DNA from: Treponema sp. UBA7590
GTDB taxonomy: Bacteria; Spirochaetota; Spirochaetia; Treponematales; Treponemataceae
Direction of reading: 5' to 3'
Length of the DNA: 14,579 nucleotides
Assembly (NCBI GenBank): GCA_002478955.1
Contig: DLKK01000069.1
Location: 3,418-17,996, forward strand
Shown here: piece after piece, positions 1-5,761 of the stretch
Position numbering within the stretch: position 1 is the stretch's first letter
Layout of the letters: each line of letters starts with the position of its first letter
The notes under the pieces: generated by a model
Seen by the model: the letters and a program-made list of their open reading frames with translations, nothing else
Databases searched by the model: none
Told to the model about the DNA's origin: nothing
Made by a program: the position numbers and the translations under genes

Positions 1-860
1 ATTGAGTCGTATAAATTTTTTGAATTTTGCTGGATGAACTGTACAACTGCGGAAAGTTCTGGAACAACAAGTTCCGCTGCCGCAGAAGGAGTTGGCGCAC
101 GCACATCCGCCGCATAGTCGCTCAATGCCCAGTCGATTTCGTGACCGACCGCTGAAACAACTGGAATTTCGCTGGAAGCAATAGCCCGGACAACAATTTC
201 TTCACTGAAAGGAAGCAAATCCTCCAAAGAGCCGCCGCCGCGCCCAACTATAAGCACATCGCAAAGAGCTGCGCGGTTCGCTGTGTAAATCTGCCGTGCA
301 ATTGTCTGTGCCGCATCCGAGCCTTGTACAACAGCCGGAAAAACAACAACAGAAACGCATTTATTCCGCCTTTTTGTAATCTGAAGAATATCGCGCAATG
401 CGGCTCCGGTTGGACTTGTTACAATTCCTATTGTTCTTGGAAAAACTGGAAGCGGCTTTTTTTTCGCCTGGTCAAAAAGTCCTTCTGCGGCAAGTTTTCT
501 TTTTCGGTCTTCCAGCATTTTCAGGATTGCACCTTCTCCGGCAACCGACATTTTTGTAACATTTATCTGATATTTTCCCTGTGCGCCATAAACGGTCAGT
601 TTTCCTGTGCATTGAACTTTCATTCCGTCTTGGATTTTAAAGTTCAGATAATTTGCATAACCACGGAACATTACTGCGCTAATCTGATTTGCAGAATCTT
701 TAAGCGTAAAATAAAGATGCCCTGTTGAATTCGGGCGGTAATTTGAAATTTCACCTTCGATTGTAAGCTGCGGAAAAGAGCCTTCGAGCATATCTTTTAT
801 GAGGCTGTTTATTTCTGTGACAGAAAATATTTTGTCAGAAGGCGTTAATGTCAAATTCAT
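1..860 (-). CDS. xseA: Exonuclease VII large subunit, 3' end missing
   Basis: Reading leftward from the ATG at 860-858 gives one open frame of about 286 residues that runs off the window; family members are usually 400-450 residues, so the C-terminal helical part is missing only because of the window edge. The N-terminal ~100 residues look like the OB-fold DNA-binding domain (GEISNYRPNSTGHLYFTLKD). The catalytic core shows the family signatures GIVTSPTGAALRDI, GRGGGSLEDL and SAVGHEIDWALSDY followed by RAPTPSAAAE. With the small subunit XseB it degrades single-stranded DNA to oligonucleotides in the cytoplasm. It is divergent from the spiro-SPASM gene and shares a ~57-base AT-rich intergenic region with it. 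It is host core DNA outside the prophage. Identification is by motif recognition and is secure. Confidence 0.96.
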   Translation of the reverse strand, partial: MNLTLTPSDKIFSVTEINSLIKDMLEGSFPQLTIEGEISNYRPNSTGHLYFTLKDSANQISAVMFRGYANYLNFKIQDGMKVQCTGKLTVYGAQGKYQINVTKMSVAGEGAILKMLEDRKRKLAAEGLFDQAKKKPLPVFPRTIGIVTSPTGAALRDILQITKRRNKCVSVVVFPAVVQGSDAAQTIARQIYTANRAALCDVLIVGRGGGSLEDLLPFSEEIVVRAIASSEIPVVSAVGHEIDWALSDYAADVRAPTPSAAAELVVPELSAVVQFIQQNSKNLYDS

Positions 861-917
861 AGTTTAATTTTATATATTAAGTTTAACTTGTTCAATTCCT
901 TAGCCGATAAGAAAGTG

Positions 918-2549
918 ATGAAAACTCTTGTGATTTTATTTGCGGATTCCGGTTCGCTTCATATTTTTGATAAAATTTTCGATGGAAAATCAGCGTTCGA
1001 CCGTTCTCTTGAATGGGCGAAAAAAGTCTGTGCGCTGAATGAATTTTTTGACGATTCTGAGATTTTTGTCTTTGCATCAGAAAAAAATGAACAAAAGTGC
1101 AGGAATGAAATTTCAGCTTCTGGGGCAAATGCAAATGTTGTTTCCAGAAAAAACTGGACGGTTTCTGGACTTTTTGAATCTTTCGCAGCGCTTTCGAAGG
1201 AAAAAAAAGCGGATTCAATTATTTATGCCTGGGCCGATTGTCCTTTTTTGAATATTGAAGTTACAAAAGAAATAATTTCAACACACAATGAATGTCTTGC
1301 GGAATACACATTTGCCGACGGTTATCCGAACGGACTTTGCCCGGAGGAAATCGATTCCGGCGCGGCATCGCTCCTTTTTGAGCTTACAAAATCCGGCGCG
1401 GCTTCCGGTGTTTCATCTGCGGCTTTTTCGGTTGGAAGCAAGAATATTTCCAGAACAAGCGTCTTTGACCTCATAAAAACTGACATAAATTCTTTTGAGG
1501 TTGAAACTGTGATTGCGGATGAGGACGTAAGTCTTTTTAGAATTGACTTTAACTGTTCAACAAAAGGAAATATGCTCGGATGCAAGGCGATGTTCAAAAA
1601 TGGCGTTGATGGAAAATCAATAAACCAGATTTCTGAGGAAGCCTGCAAGAATGCTGATGTGTTAAAAACTGTGCCGGCATATTATCAGATTCAGGTTACT
1701 GACAAAGTCTTGTCAAAAGTGATTTATCACCCTGAAGAAATGGATTCTTTGAACGGAAAGAATTTTATGCCGCTCGAAGATTTCAGGAAAATCATCAGAA
1801 AAATTGCATATTTTTCAGAAACTGCCGTTGTAAGTCTTAGCGCGTGGGGCGAGGCGACCGTTCATCCTGATTTTGTGGAAATGGTAAAAATTGTGCTTTC
1901 TGAGCCAGGGCTTTCAGTTCTTGTCGAAGGAGACTGCTCGAATATTTCGGAAAAAATGTGCGAGGAACTGAAAAATATTTGTGATTCGGCAGTTCCACGT
2001 GCGGAAGGCGCGCAGGAAAACTCAAAAATTATGTGGCTTGTTACGTTGGACGCTTTTTCTGAGGAAATCTATTCAAAAATCCACAAAGGCGAGCTGGAAA
2101 ATTTTGAAAAATCAAAGGCGGCTGTTGCTCTTCTTGAAAAATATTTTCCGGGCGATGTTTATCCTCAGTTTACAAGAATGAATGAGAACGAAATTGAACT
2201 TGAGCAGTTCTACCGTTTTTGGACCAACAAGGAATCTCCTTCAAAAGGGCAGGTTGCAATCCAGAAATATGACAATTGTTTTGGCACTTTGCCAGACAGA
2301 AAACCCGCCGACCTTGCGCCTTTGGAACGTCAAGTCTGCTGGCATTTGCGCCGTGACATGACAATTCTTGTGGACGGAAGCGTTCCCTATGCGCGCGGAA
2401 AACTAAAATCAGATATTCTTGGCAATACCCTGAAAGAAAATATTGAAGAAATCTGGAAAAAAACTGATTCCGAAATAAAAAAACAGATTAACCACGATTA
2501 TTCCGGAAAATGCGAGAAATGCGATGAATACTATACCTTTAATTTTTAA
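918..2549 (+). CDS. Spiro-SPASM family protein (radical-SAM-like, spirochaete-specific)
   Basis: A 543-residue protein if the ATG at 918 is used. The frame is open from a TTG at 888, but MKTLVILFAD at 918 gives the better N-terminus. The first ~230 residues resemble a nucleotidyltransferase/glycosyltransferase-type alpha/beta fold (an acidic AWADCPF stretch). The middle resembles a radical SAM barrel, with the GGEP-like element AWGEATVHPDF at about residues 309-319, but the expected CxxxCxxC cluster is absent: around residues 255-272 the sequence reads YYQIQVTDKVLSKVIYHP. The C-terminus is SPASM-like, with Cys474, LGNTLKENIEEIW and Cys532/Cys535. The position usually holding a further Cys reads DGSVPYARG. 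The architecture matches what I know as the spiro-SPASM family; its function is unknown. It ends 76 bases before the phage integrase. Confidence 0.85.
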   Translation: MKTLVILFADSGSLHIFDKIFDGKSAFDRSLEWAKKVCALNEFFDDSEIFVFASEKNEQKCRNEISASGANANVVSRKNWTVSGLFESFAALSKEKKADSIIYAWADCPFLNIEVTKEIISTHNECLAEYTFADGYPNGLCPEEIDSGAASLLFELTKSGAASGVSSAAFSVGSKNISRTSVFDLIKTDINSFEVETVIADEDVSLFRIDFNCSTKGNMLGCKAMFKNGVDGKSINQISEEACKNADVLKTVPAYYQIQVTDKVLSKVIYHPEEMDSLNGKNFMPLEDFRKIIRKIAYFSETAVVSLSAWGEATVHPDFVEMVKIVLSEPGLSVLVEGDCSNISEKMCEELKNICDSAVPRAEGAQENSKIMWLVTLDAFSEEIYSKIHKGELENFEKSKAAVALLEKYFPGDVYPQFTRMNENEIELEQFYRFWTNKESPSKGQVAIQKYDNCFGTLPDRKPADLAPLERQVCWHLRRDMTILVDGSVPYARGKLKSDILGNTLKENIEEIWKKTDSEIKKQINHDYSGKCEKCDEYYTFNF

Positions 2550-2558
2550 GCCCCTAAC

Positions 2559-2618
2559 TTGTTGCATTGTATGAAATGATGGTATAATTGTTGCCAGATT
2601 GTAGCCATTAAAAAGGGG
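2559..2618 (+). promoter_or_regulatory. Integrase promoter and ribosome binding site; probable attL zone
   Basis: A TATAAT hexamer at 2583-2588 follows TTGTTG at 2559-2564 with an 18-base spacer. AAGGGG at 2613-2618 sits 7 bases before the integrase ATG. The interval between the host stop at 2549 and the integrase start is where the left attachment site should be, or in the last codons of the host gene. The core cannot be defined without the other prophage end. Confidence 0.5.
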
Positions 2619-2625
2619 AAACTTA

Positions 2626-3681
2626 ATGAGCCGATACAGACAACCTTATTCAATCTACAAGCGCGGAAAATACTGGTATTACAGAACTTATGATTCATCC
2701 GGGAAACGGACTGTTCCGAAAAGTACGGGGCTGACTTCAAAAAATGCAGCCAAACAGTTTCTTAATGAATTATATAAGTCAAACTCCCTTTGTCAAACAG
2801 AAATAACATTCGGGAAATATGCCGCGCATTTCTTGGATTCAAGAAGCCCTTTTGTTATGGATCGTGTGACAAGACTTACAGAGAATACCTTGCACCAGTA
2901 CAGAAACAGCCTTGAAAATCATCTTATGCCGGTCTTGAAGGACACGAAGTTGACGGACATAAATTATTCTGCGCTGAAGCAGCTGCGCGTTCTTCTCCTT
3001 AAAAAAGGGCTTGCTCCGTCATCTGTCACTTCCACTTTCTCGCTGCTGAAAAGAATCATCATAACCGCATATAAGGACAATCTTATCGTAAAGAATCCGT
3101 TTGAGGGGTTGGAAAGCCTTGGATTCAAAAACAAGCCGCGTGACGCCTTTAAGCTGGAAGAGATAAAAATGCTGGTGAAGGAAGTTCCCGACTACGCCAA
3201 TATCATTCTGCTTATGGCTCTTACTGGAATGCGATTTTCAGAGGCGAATGGCGTACGCCTATGCGACATAAAGGATGAGGACGGAATTCTATATATTGAC
3301 CTTGAAAAACAGCTTTTGAAGCATAAATACGAACCGCTGAAAAACAAGCAGTCCAGGAAAATCCCCATAACGGAAGACATAAAGAATCTTGTCATGCCGG
3401 AAGAGATTTCAAGTCCGCGCTTCTATAGGCTTTTTGTTCCTGCTGAAAGAAAATGTGAAAATGCAGTTGAAAGAAACCTTTGTTCCCATTCCCTGAGACA
3501 TTTTTTTATTACAAATGCGAAGGCAAAGGGGATAAACCATATCAAGGTTGAAAAGATTGCGGGGCACTCGCTGAAAGGAATTCAGGAAGTTTACACAAAT
3601 TTTTCTGCCGCCGACCTTGCGGAAATTACAAGCTGGCAGACAGAAACATTCGCTTTACTTTGTGAGAAGCAGTCTGTTTGA
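2626..3681 (+). CDS. int: Phage-type tyrosine recombinase (integrase)
   Basis: A 351-residue site-specific recombinase that inserts and excises the prophage. Residues 1-50 form an arm-type DNA-binding domain (basic, with KYWYYRTYD and STGLTSKNAAKQFLNE). Residues ~60-160 are the core-binding SAM-like domain, and ~172-345 the catalytic domain. The active-site set is complete: Arg203 in TGMRFSEA, Lys245 (or Lys241) in NKQSRKIPI, His288-x-x-Arg291 in HSLRHFF, His314 in AGHSLKG and the nucleophile Tyr323 in EVYTNF. It lies at the host/phage boundary, transcribed inward, opposite to all other phage genes. Its last 27 bases overlap, tail to tail, the end of the o-spanin gene. It appears intact, so the element may still be mobile. 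No excisionase is visible beside it. Confidence 0.95.
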   Translation: MSRYRQPYSIYKRGKYWYYRTYDSSGKRTVPKSTGLTSKNAAKQFLNELYKSNSLCQTEITFGKYAAHFLDSRSPFVMDRVTRLTENTLHQYRNSLENHLMPVLKDTKLTDINYSALKQLRVLLLKKGLAPSSVTSTFSLLKRIIITAYKDNLIVKNPFEGLESLGFKNKPRDAFKLEEIKMLVKEVPDYANIILLMALTGMRFSEANGVRLCDIKDEDGILYIDLEKQLLKHKYEPLKNKQSRKIPITEDIKNLVMPEEISSPRFYRLFVPAERKCENAVERNLCSHSLRHFFITNAKAKGINHIKVEKIAGHSLKGIQEVYTNFSAADLAEITSWQTETFALLCEKQSV

Positions 3682-3921
3682 TTCTGTGTCAACCGCGTAT
3701 TCTGTGATTTTAAGCCAGTACCATAACGGCATTTTTACGGTATTGTCATCATCGAATGACACGATTGAATCGCCGTTCTCATCGTAAGGCGGTGGAAAAT
3801 GTGTGTCAATCTGTAGCGGTTCAACAGCCGTGATTTGAGATGTTCTGCAAGATGTCAAGGCTGTTGTTGAAATTATCAGCATTGCTGCCAGTGTGCAGAC
3901 TGTCTTTTTTGTTTTTCGCAT
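3655..3921 (-). CDS. Outer-membrane spanin lipoprotein (Rz1-like)
   Basis: An 88-residue protein with a lipoprotein signal: basic MRKTKK, a hydrophobic stretch at residues 8-22 and the lipobox LTSC with Cys25. The predicted mature part is 64 residues and includes a proline patch (FPPPYDENG). The gene starts inside the upstream membrane-protein gene, overlapping it by 101 bases in another frame, with AGGAG at 3932-3936 as ribosome binding site. A small lipoprotein gene overlapping a TM/coiled-coil gene out of frame, at the end of a lysis block, is the classic Rz/Rz1 arrangement; together the two proteins fuse inner and outer membranes at the last step of lysis. Spanins diverge quickly in sequence, so the call rests on architecture and position. 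The 3' end overlaps the convergent integrase gene. Confidence 0.75.
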   Translation of the reverse strand: MRKTKKTVCTLAAMLIISTTALTSCRTSQITAVEPLQIDTHFPPPYDENGDSIVSFDDDNTVKMPLWYWLKITEYAVDTESNRLLLTK

Positions 3922-4093
3922 TGTTCAAAATCTCCTGCTGCTTGTTCCGTGTTTCATTCCATCGGCTTATGATTTCCGCCTCTTTCTGCTGGATTTTCGA
4001 CTTATAGAATTTTCCCTGTATATAAATCACAAGAAGAGAGATTGAAAAAAGAACTGTAAGAATGAATATCAATGTAACCAGAAACTTTGTCAT
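3821..4093 (-). CDS. Inner-membrane spanin (Rz-like)
   Basis: A 90-residue protein with one N-terminal membrane segment (about residues 4-25, TKFLVTLIFILTVLFSISLL) followed by a charged, helix-forming periplasmic part (about 27-62, with KSKIQQKEAEIISRWNETR). This is the usual i-spanin topology: N-in anchor and a coiled-coil ectodomain that meets the o-spanin across the periplasm. GGAGAG just upstream, inside the end of the holin-candidate gene, serves as ribosome binding site; the gap to that gene is 3 bases. The last 101 bases also encode the start of the lipoprotein in another frame. No enzymatic motif is seen. A small membrane protein of other function cannot be excluded, but the overlapping pair makes spanin the best reading. 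Confidence 0.75.
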   Translation of the reverse strand: MTKFLVTLIFILTVLFSISLLVIYIQGKFYKSKIQQKEAEIISRWNETRNKQQEILNNAKNKKDSLHTGSNADNFNNSLDILQNISNHGC

Positions 4094-4096
4094 CTT

Positions 4097-4501
4097 TTAC
4101 TCTCCAAATCTGATTGATTTTACCTTGTCTAAAATCATGTTGAAATAAACCGGACTGAAACAAGCTGCGATTGCAAAACCGCTTAGAATGATGTCGTTTG
4201 TTTCTCCGCCGGAAGTCATAAACTTCTTTGCGCACCATACGGCAACCCAAAGGGCGGCTATAATCTGCGCAATAAGGCTTGTTGTCTTTGCCTTATACGT
4301 TTTCTTTTTTGGAAGTTCAGGAATTACGATTTGTTCGTTGTTATCGTTGTTGTTCAGGGCGTTTTCTGTTTCTTCTTCCTTTTGTGTTCCGTGCATTGTG
4401 CCTGCAAAAAAAGCACCGTGCATATCGTTTATTGAATAAACTGTATGCTCGTTGTTTCCTTTGTTCGGATAGCTCTGTTTTATCCATTCATCAAATTTCA
4501 T
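4097..4501 (-). CDS. Two-TM membrane protein, candidate holin
   Basis: A 134-residue protein. The first ~70 residues are polar and rich in Asn, Glu and Lys (NALNNNDNNEQ, PELPKKKTYKAK) and look cytoplasmic. Two hydrophobic segments follow, at about residues 74-91 (SLIAQIIAALWVAVWC) and 103-122 (DIILSGFAIAACFSPVYF), separated by a short polar loop, then a short charged tail (DKVKSIRFGE). Two TM segments in a small protein between a putative lytic enzyme and a spanin pair suggest a holin, which would open the inner membrane at the time of lysis. The long soluble N-terminus is unusual for a holin, so another membrane role is possible. GGGG six to seven bases before the ATG is the likely ribosome binding site. 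Confidence 0.55.
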   Translation of the reverse strand: MKFDEWIKQSYPNKGNNEHTVYSINDMHGAFFAGTMHGTQKEEETENALNNNDNNEQIVIPELPKKKTYKAKTTSLIAQIIAALWVAVWCAKKFMTSGGETNDIILSGFAIAACFSPVYFNMILDKVKSIRFGE

Positions 4502-4504
4502 ATT

Positions 4505-4924
4505 TTACCCCAAACTGATTATTCTTGCGTCTGTCGGTTTGCCTTTGTTCACGCACACTGAATTTTCAAGGGAATTAAAGGCGACCTTGCAGTTTTCAAC
4601 TCCGACCCAATGAGATTTTCCGTTATAAGTGAACTTTACGGCGCATCTTCCGGGAACGTCCATCAAGTCGGAAAGTGAACTGATTTTTCTGAACTCCACT
4701 GAGATTTTTCGCCCGGTAAGCCATTTGAAAAACGGCTGCCATATTACCGTGCAGTCATTGCCAAGAACTTTGGCTTCAATCGCCTTTGCAACTGTCACAA
4801 TCGCCTCTGAATCTTCCGGCTCATATCCGGCAAGCCACATGGCTGTAAAAGCGCAGCAGGCGTTTTTGGCGATAAGTGAACAATGTTCTTTTATTAAATC
4901 TGCTTTTGTCTGTGGATGTGTCAT
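4505..4924 (-). CDS. Small Cys-His protein, papain-like candidate lytic enzyme
   Basis: A 139-residue soluble protein without signal peptide or TM segment. It has a possible papain-like catalytic layout: Cys23 or Cys24 at the start of a helix (NACCAFTAMWLAGYEP), His105 in GKSHWVGVENC on a predicted strand, and Asn117 in AFNSLENS as third residue. It reminds me of DUF261-type small proteins of Borrelia and Treponema phages and of C39/NlpC-like folds, but I cannot confirm a family. It has a strong ribosome binding site (AAGGAGGG, 7 bases from the ATG) and overlaps the preceding gene by 4 bases. It stands where an endolysin would be expected, before a holin candidate and spanins, and no other endolysin is visible here. 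Peptidase or amidase activity on peptidoglycan is inference. Confidence 0.5.
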   Translation of the reverse strand: MTHPQTKADLIKEHCSLIAKNACCAFTAMWLAGYEPEDSEAIVTVAKAIEAKVLGNDCTVIWQPFFKWLTGRKISVEFRKISSLSDLMDVPGRCAVKFTYNGKSHWVGVENCKVAFNSLENSVCVNKGKPTDARIISLG

Positions 4925-5205
4925 TGTTTGCCCTCCTTTTTTGAAAGAGCTTCTTTAATGAATGAAAGGGATGTGAGAATCTCGGCGTTTGATATGTTTA
5001 TCTGGTTGATACTCTGCTTGATTTCTGAAATATCAGACTTTGAGTTTTTCTCATTTTCAATAACCTGTTGTTCCAGCCGTTTCAATTTTTCCGCCATATC
5101 TTTTATCCTTGCGGACTGAACCGCGGCTTTCCATATAAGCCCCGCGATTGGCAAGACAAACACGATAACACTGATTAAACGCCATAAGAATTCTGAATTT
5201 TCCAT
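4921..5205 (-). CDS. Small TM plus coiled-coil phage membrane protein
   Basis: A 94-residue protein with one hydrophobic segment near the N-terminus (about residues 8-26, WRLISVIVFVLPIAGLIW) followed by a long amphipathic helix with heptad-like spacing from ~30 to ~90 (MAEKLKRLEQQVIENEKNS). It opens the lysis block after a terminator, and its stop overlaps the next ATG (ATGA). The ATG has no clear Shine-Dalgarno; instead the motif CTGACTATATA ends 6 bases upstream of the ATG, so if that motif is a -10 region the message would be nearly leaderless. Possible roles are a second holin, an antiholin or a regulator of lysis timing; the sequence does not decide between them. Confidence 0.6.
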   Translation of the reverse strand: MENSEFLWRLISVIVFVLPIAGLIWKAAVQSARIKDMAEKLKRLEQQVIENEKNSKSDISEIKQSINQINISNAEILTSLSFIKEALSKKEGKQ

Positions 5206-5211
5206 AACACT

Positions 5212-5222
5212 TATATAGTCAG
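5212..5222 (-). promoter_or_regulatory. Repeated motif CTGACTATATA before lysis block
   Basis: This 11-base motif occurs in identical form at 7528-7538. Both copies lie downstream of an intrinsic terminator and shortly upstream of a minus-strand gene, suggesting a phage late promoter element (TATATA as -10). No good -35 is seen 16-18 bases upstream of either copy, so an activator or unusual sigma contact may be needed. Confidence 0.4.
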
Positions 5223-5240
5223 AAAAGATGTTGCATGAAT

Positions 5241-5267
5241 AAAAAAAGCGGCGAAAAAAATGCCGCT
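5241..5267 (-). terminator. Intrinsic terminator after the 45-residue gene
   Basis: On the minus strand, AGCGGC and GCCGCT form a 6-bp GC-rich stem with a 9-base loop, followed directly by an uninterrupted T run. It lies 12 bases after the stop codon at 5279 and separates the fibre region from the lysis block. Confidence 0.8.
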
Positions 5268-5278
5268 ATTGCAATAAT

Positions 5279-5416
5279 TTACTTCTCTTTTCTCTCCTCA
5301 TCCTGGATTACAAAGAAAGAGTATTTGCTCTGCACGACCTTGTCCTCTGTAACGTGGTAATACTCCGCGATTATCCGCCTTATGTCCTGCTGCGAAAGAA
5401 TGATACCGCTCTGCAT
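5279..5416 (-). CDS. Small hypothetical phage protein, 45 residues
   Basis: A short open frame: MQSGIILSQQDIRRIIAEYY, then an ending rich in charged residues (DEERKEK). Its ATG shares one base with the stop codon of the upstream gene (TAATG), which suggests translational coupling, and an intrinsic terminator follows. The N-terminal half looks like a short helix-turn-helix-like or helical hairpin element, and the next part (VVQSKYSFFVIQDEE) like a strand. I do not recognise a family. The coupling and the terminator argue that it is real although very small. Confidence 0.65.
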   Translation of the reverse strand: MQSGIILSQQDIRRIIAEYYHVTEDKVVQSKYSFFVIQDEERKEK

Positions 5417-5649
5417 TACTCGTACTCCTTCAGCTGCTGCTGAAGCTCGTTTATTTCGTCGCGTGCCTTCTGCCTTTTTGACATAAGCTCGTCAATGTCA
5501 TATGGCAGTTCCTCGCCAAGAAGTTTTGCCTCGTAGCATTTGATTACCTTCCAGTCTCCTATGCCGCTGGAAGCCGCCGAAAGGGATGACACAAGCTCGC
5601 CGATTCTTGCCTCGATTTTAAGTCTCTCAAAGTCTTGTTCTGTGTTCAT
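5416..5649 (-). CDS. Small helical phage protein downstream of tail fibre
   Basis: A 77-residue, mostly helical protein. The pattern GDWKVIKCYEAKLLGEELPYDIDEL followed, after SKRQKARDEIN, by a Gln/Glu-rich helix is one I associate with small proteins encoded after tail-fibre genes in phages of Firmicutes and other gut bacteria. A role in fibre assembly is possible but only inferred from position. GAGGT about 7 bases before the ATG is the ribosome binding site. The stop overlaps the next ATG by one base. No cysteine cluster, signal or TM segment is present. Confidence 0.65.
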   Translation of the reverse strand: MNTEQDFERLKIEARIGELVSSLSAASSGIGDWKVIKCYEAKLLGEELPYDIDELMSKRQKARDEINELQQQLKEYE

Positions 5650-5682
5650 TTGTTTACCTCGCTGAACAGTGATTTATATAAT

Positions 5683-5701
5683 GCGTCCACTGAGCGGACG
5701 C
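5683..5701. repeat. Short inverted repeat (GCGTCC/GGACGC)
   Basis: A 6-bp GC-rich inverted repeat with a 7-base loop, upstream of the 77-residue gene and 27 bases from the larger hairpin at 5732-5756. No T run follows on either strand. Purpose unknown. Confidence 0.4.
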
Positions 5702-5731
5702 TCTTGTATGCATAGTCAACCTTATCAAGCC

Positions 5732-5756
5732 ATCTCCGCCCACAAGGGGCGGAGAT
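5732..5756. repeat. 10-bp GC-rich hairpin just after the lectin-like fibre gene
   Basis: ATCTCCGCCC at 5732-5741 pairs perfectly with GGGCGGAGAT at 5747-5756 around a 5-base loop. It begins 5 bases after the stop of the upstream gene. Neither strand has the T run of an intrinsic terminator. A GC-rich hairpin directly behind the variable region is a known part of diversity-generating retroelements, but a rho-assisted terminator or an mRNA-stabilising stem is also possible. Confidence 0.7.
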
Positions 5757-5761
5757 TAAAG

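Noticed and set aside
324..728. Plus-strand frame of 134 codons
   Set aside because: It lies wholly opposite the conserved xseA frame, whose motifs are unmistakable; the plus-strand translation is Cys/Phe-rich with no recognisable fold.
888..917. TTG start for the spiro-SPASM gene
   Set aside because: It adds ten residues (FNSLADKKV after the start) with no ribosome binding site; the ATG at 918 gives a standard N-terminus.
4002..4250. Minus-strand frame of 82 codons across the holin/i-spanin boundary
   Set aside because: It overlaps two better genes out of frame, is Arg-rich, and has no start signals.
5732..5756. Hairpin read as an ordinary intrinsic terminator
   Set aside because: No T run follows on either strand, unlike the four clear terminators elsewhere in the phage region; kept as an unassigned or DGR-type hairpin.
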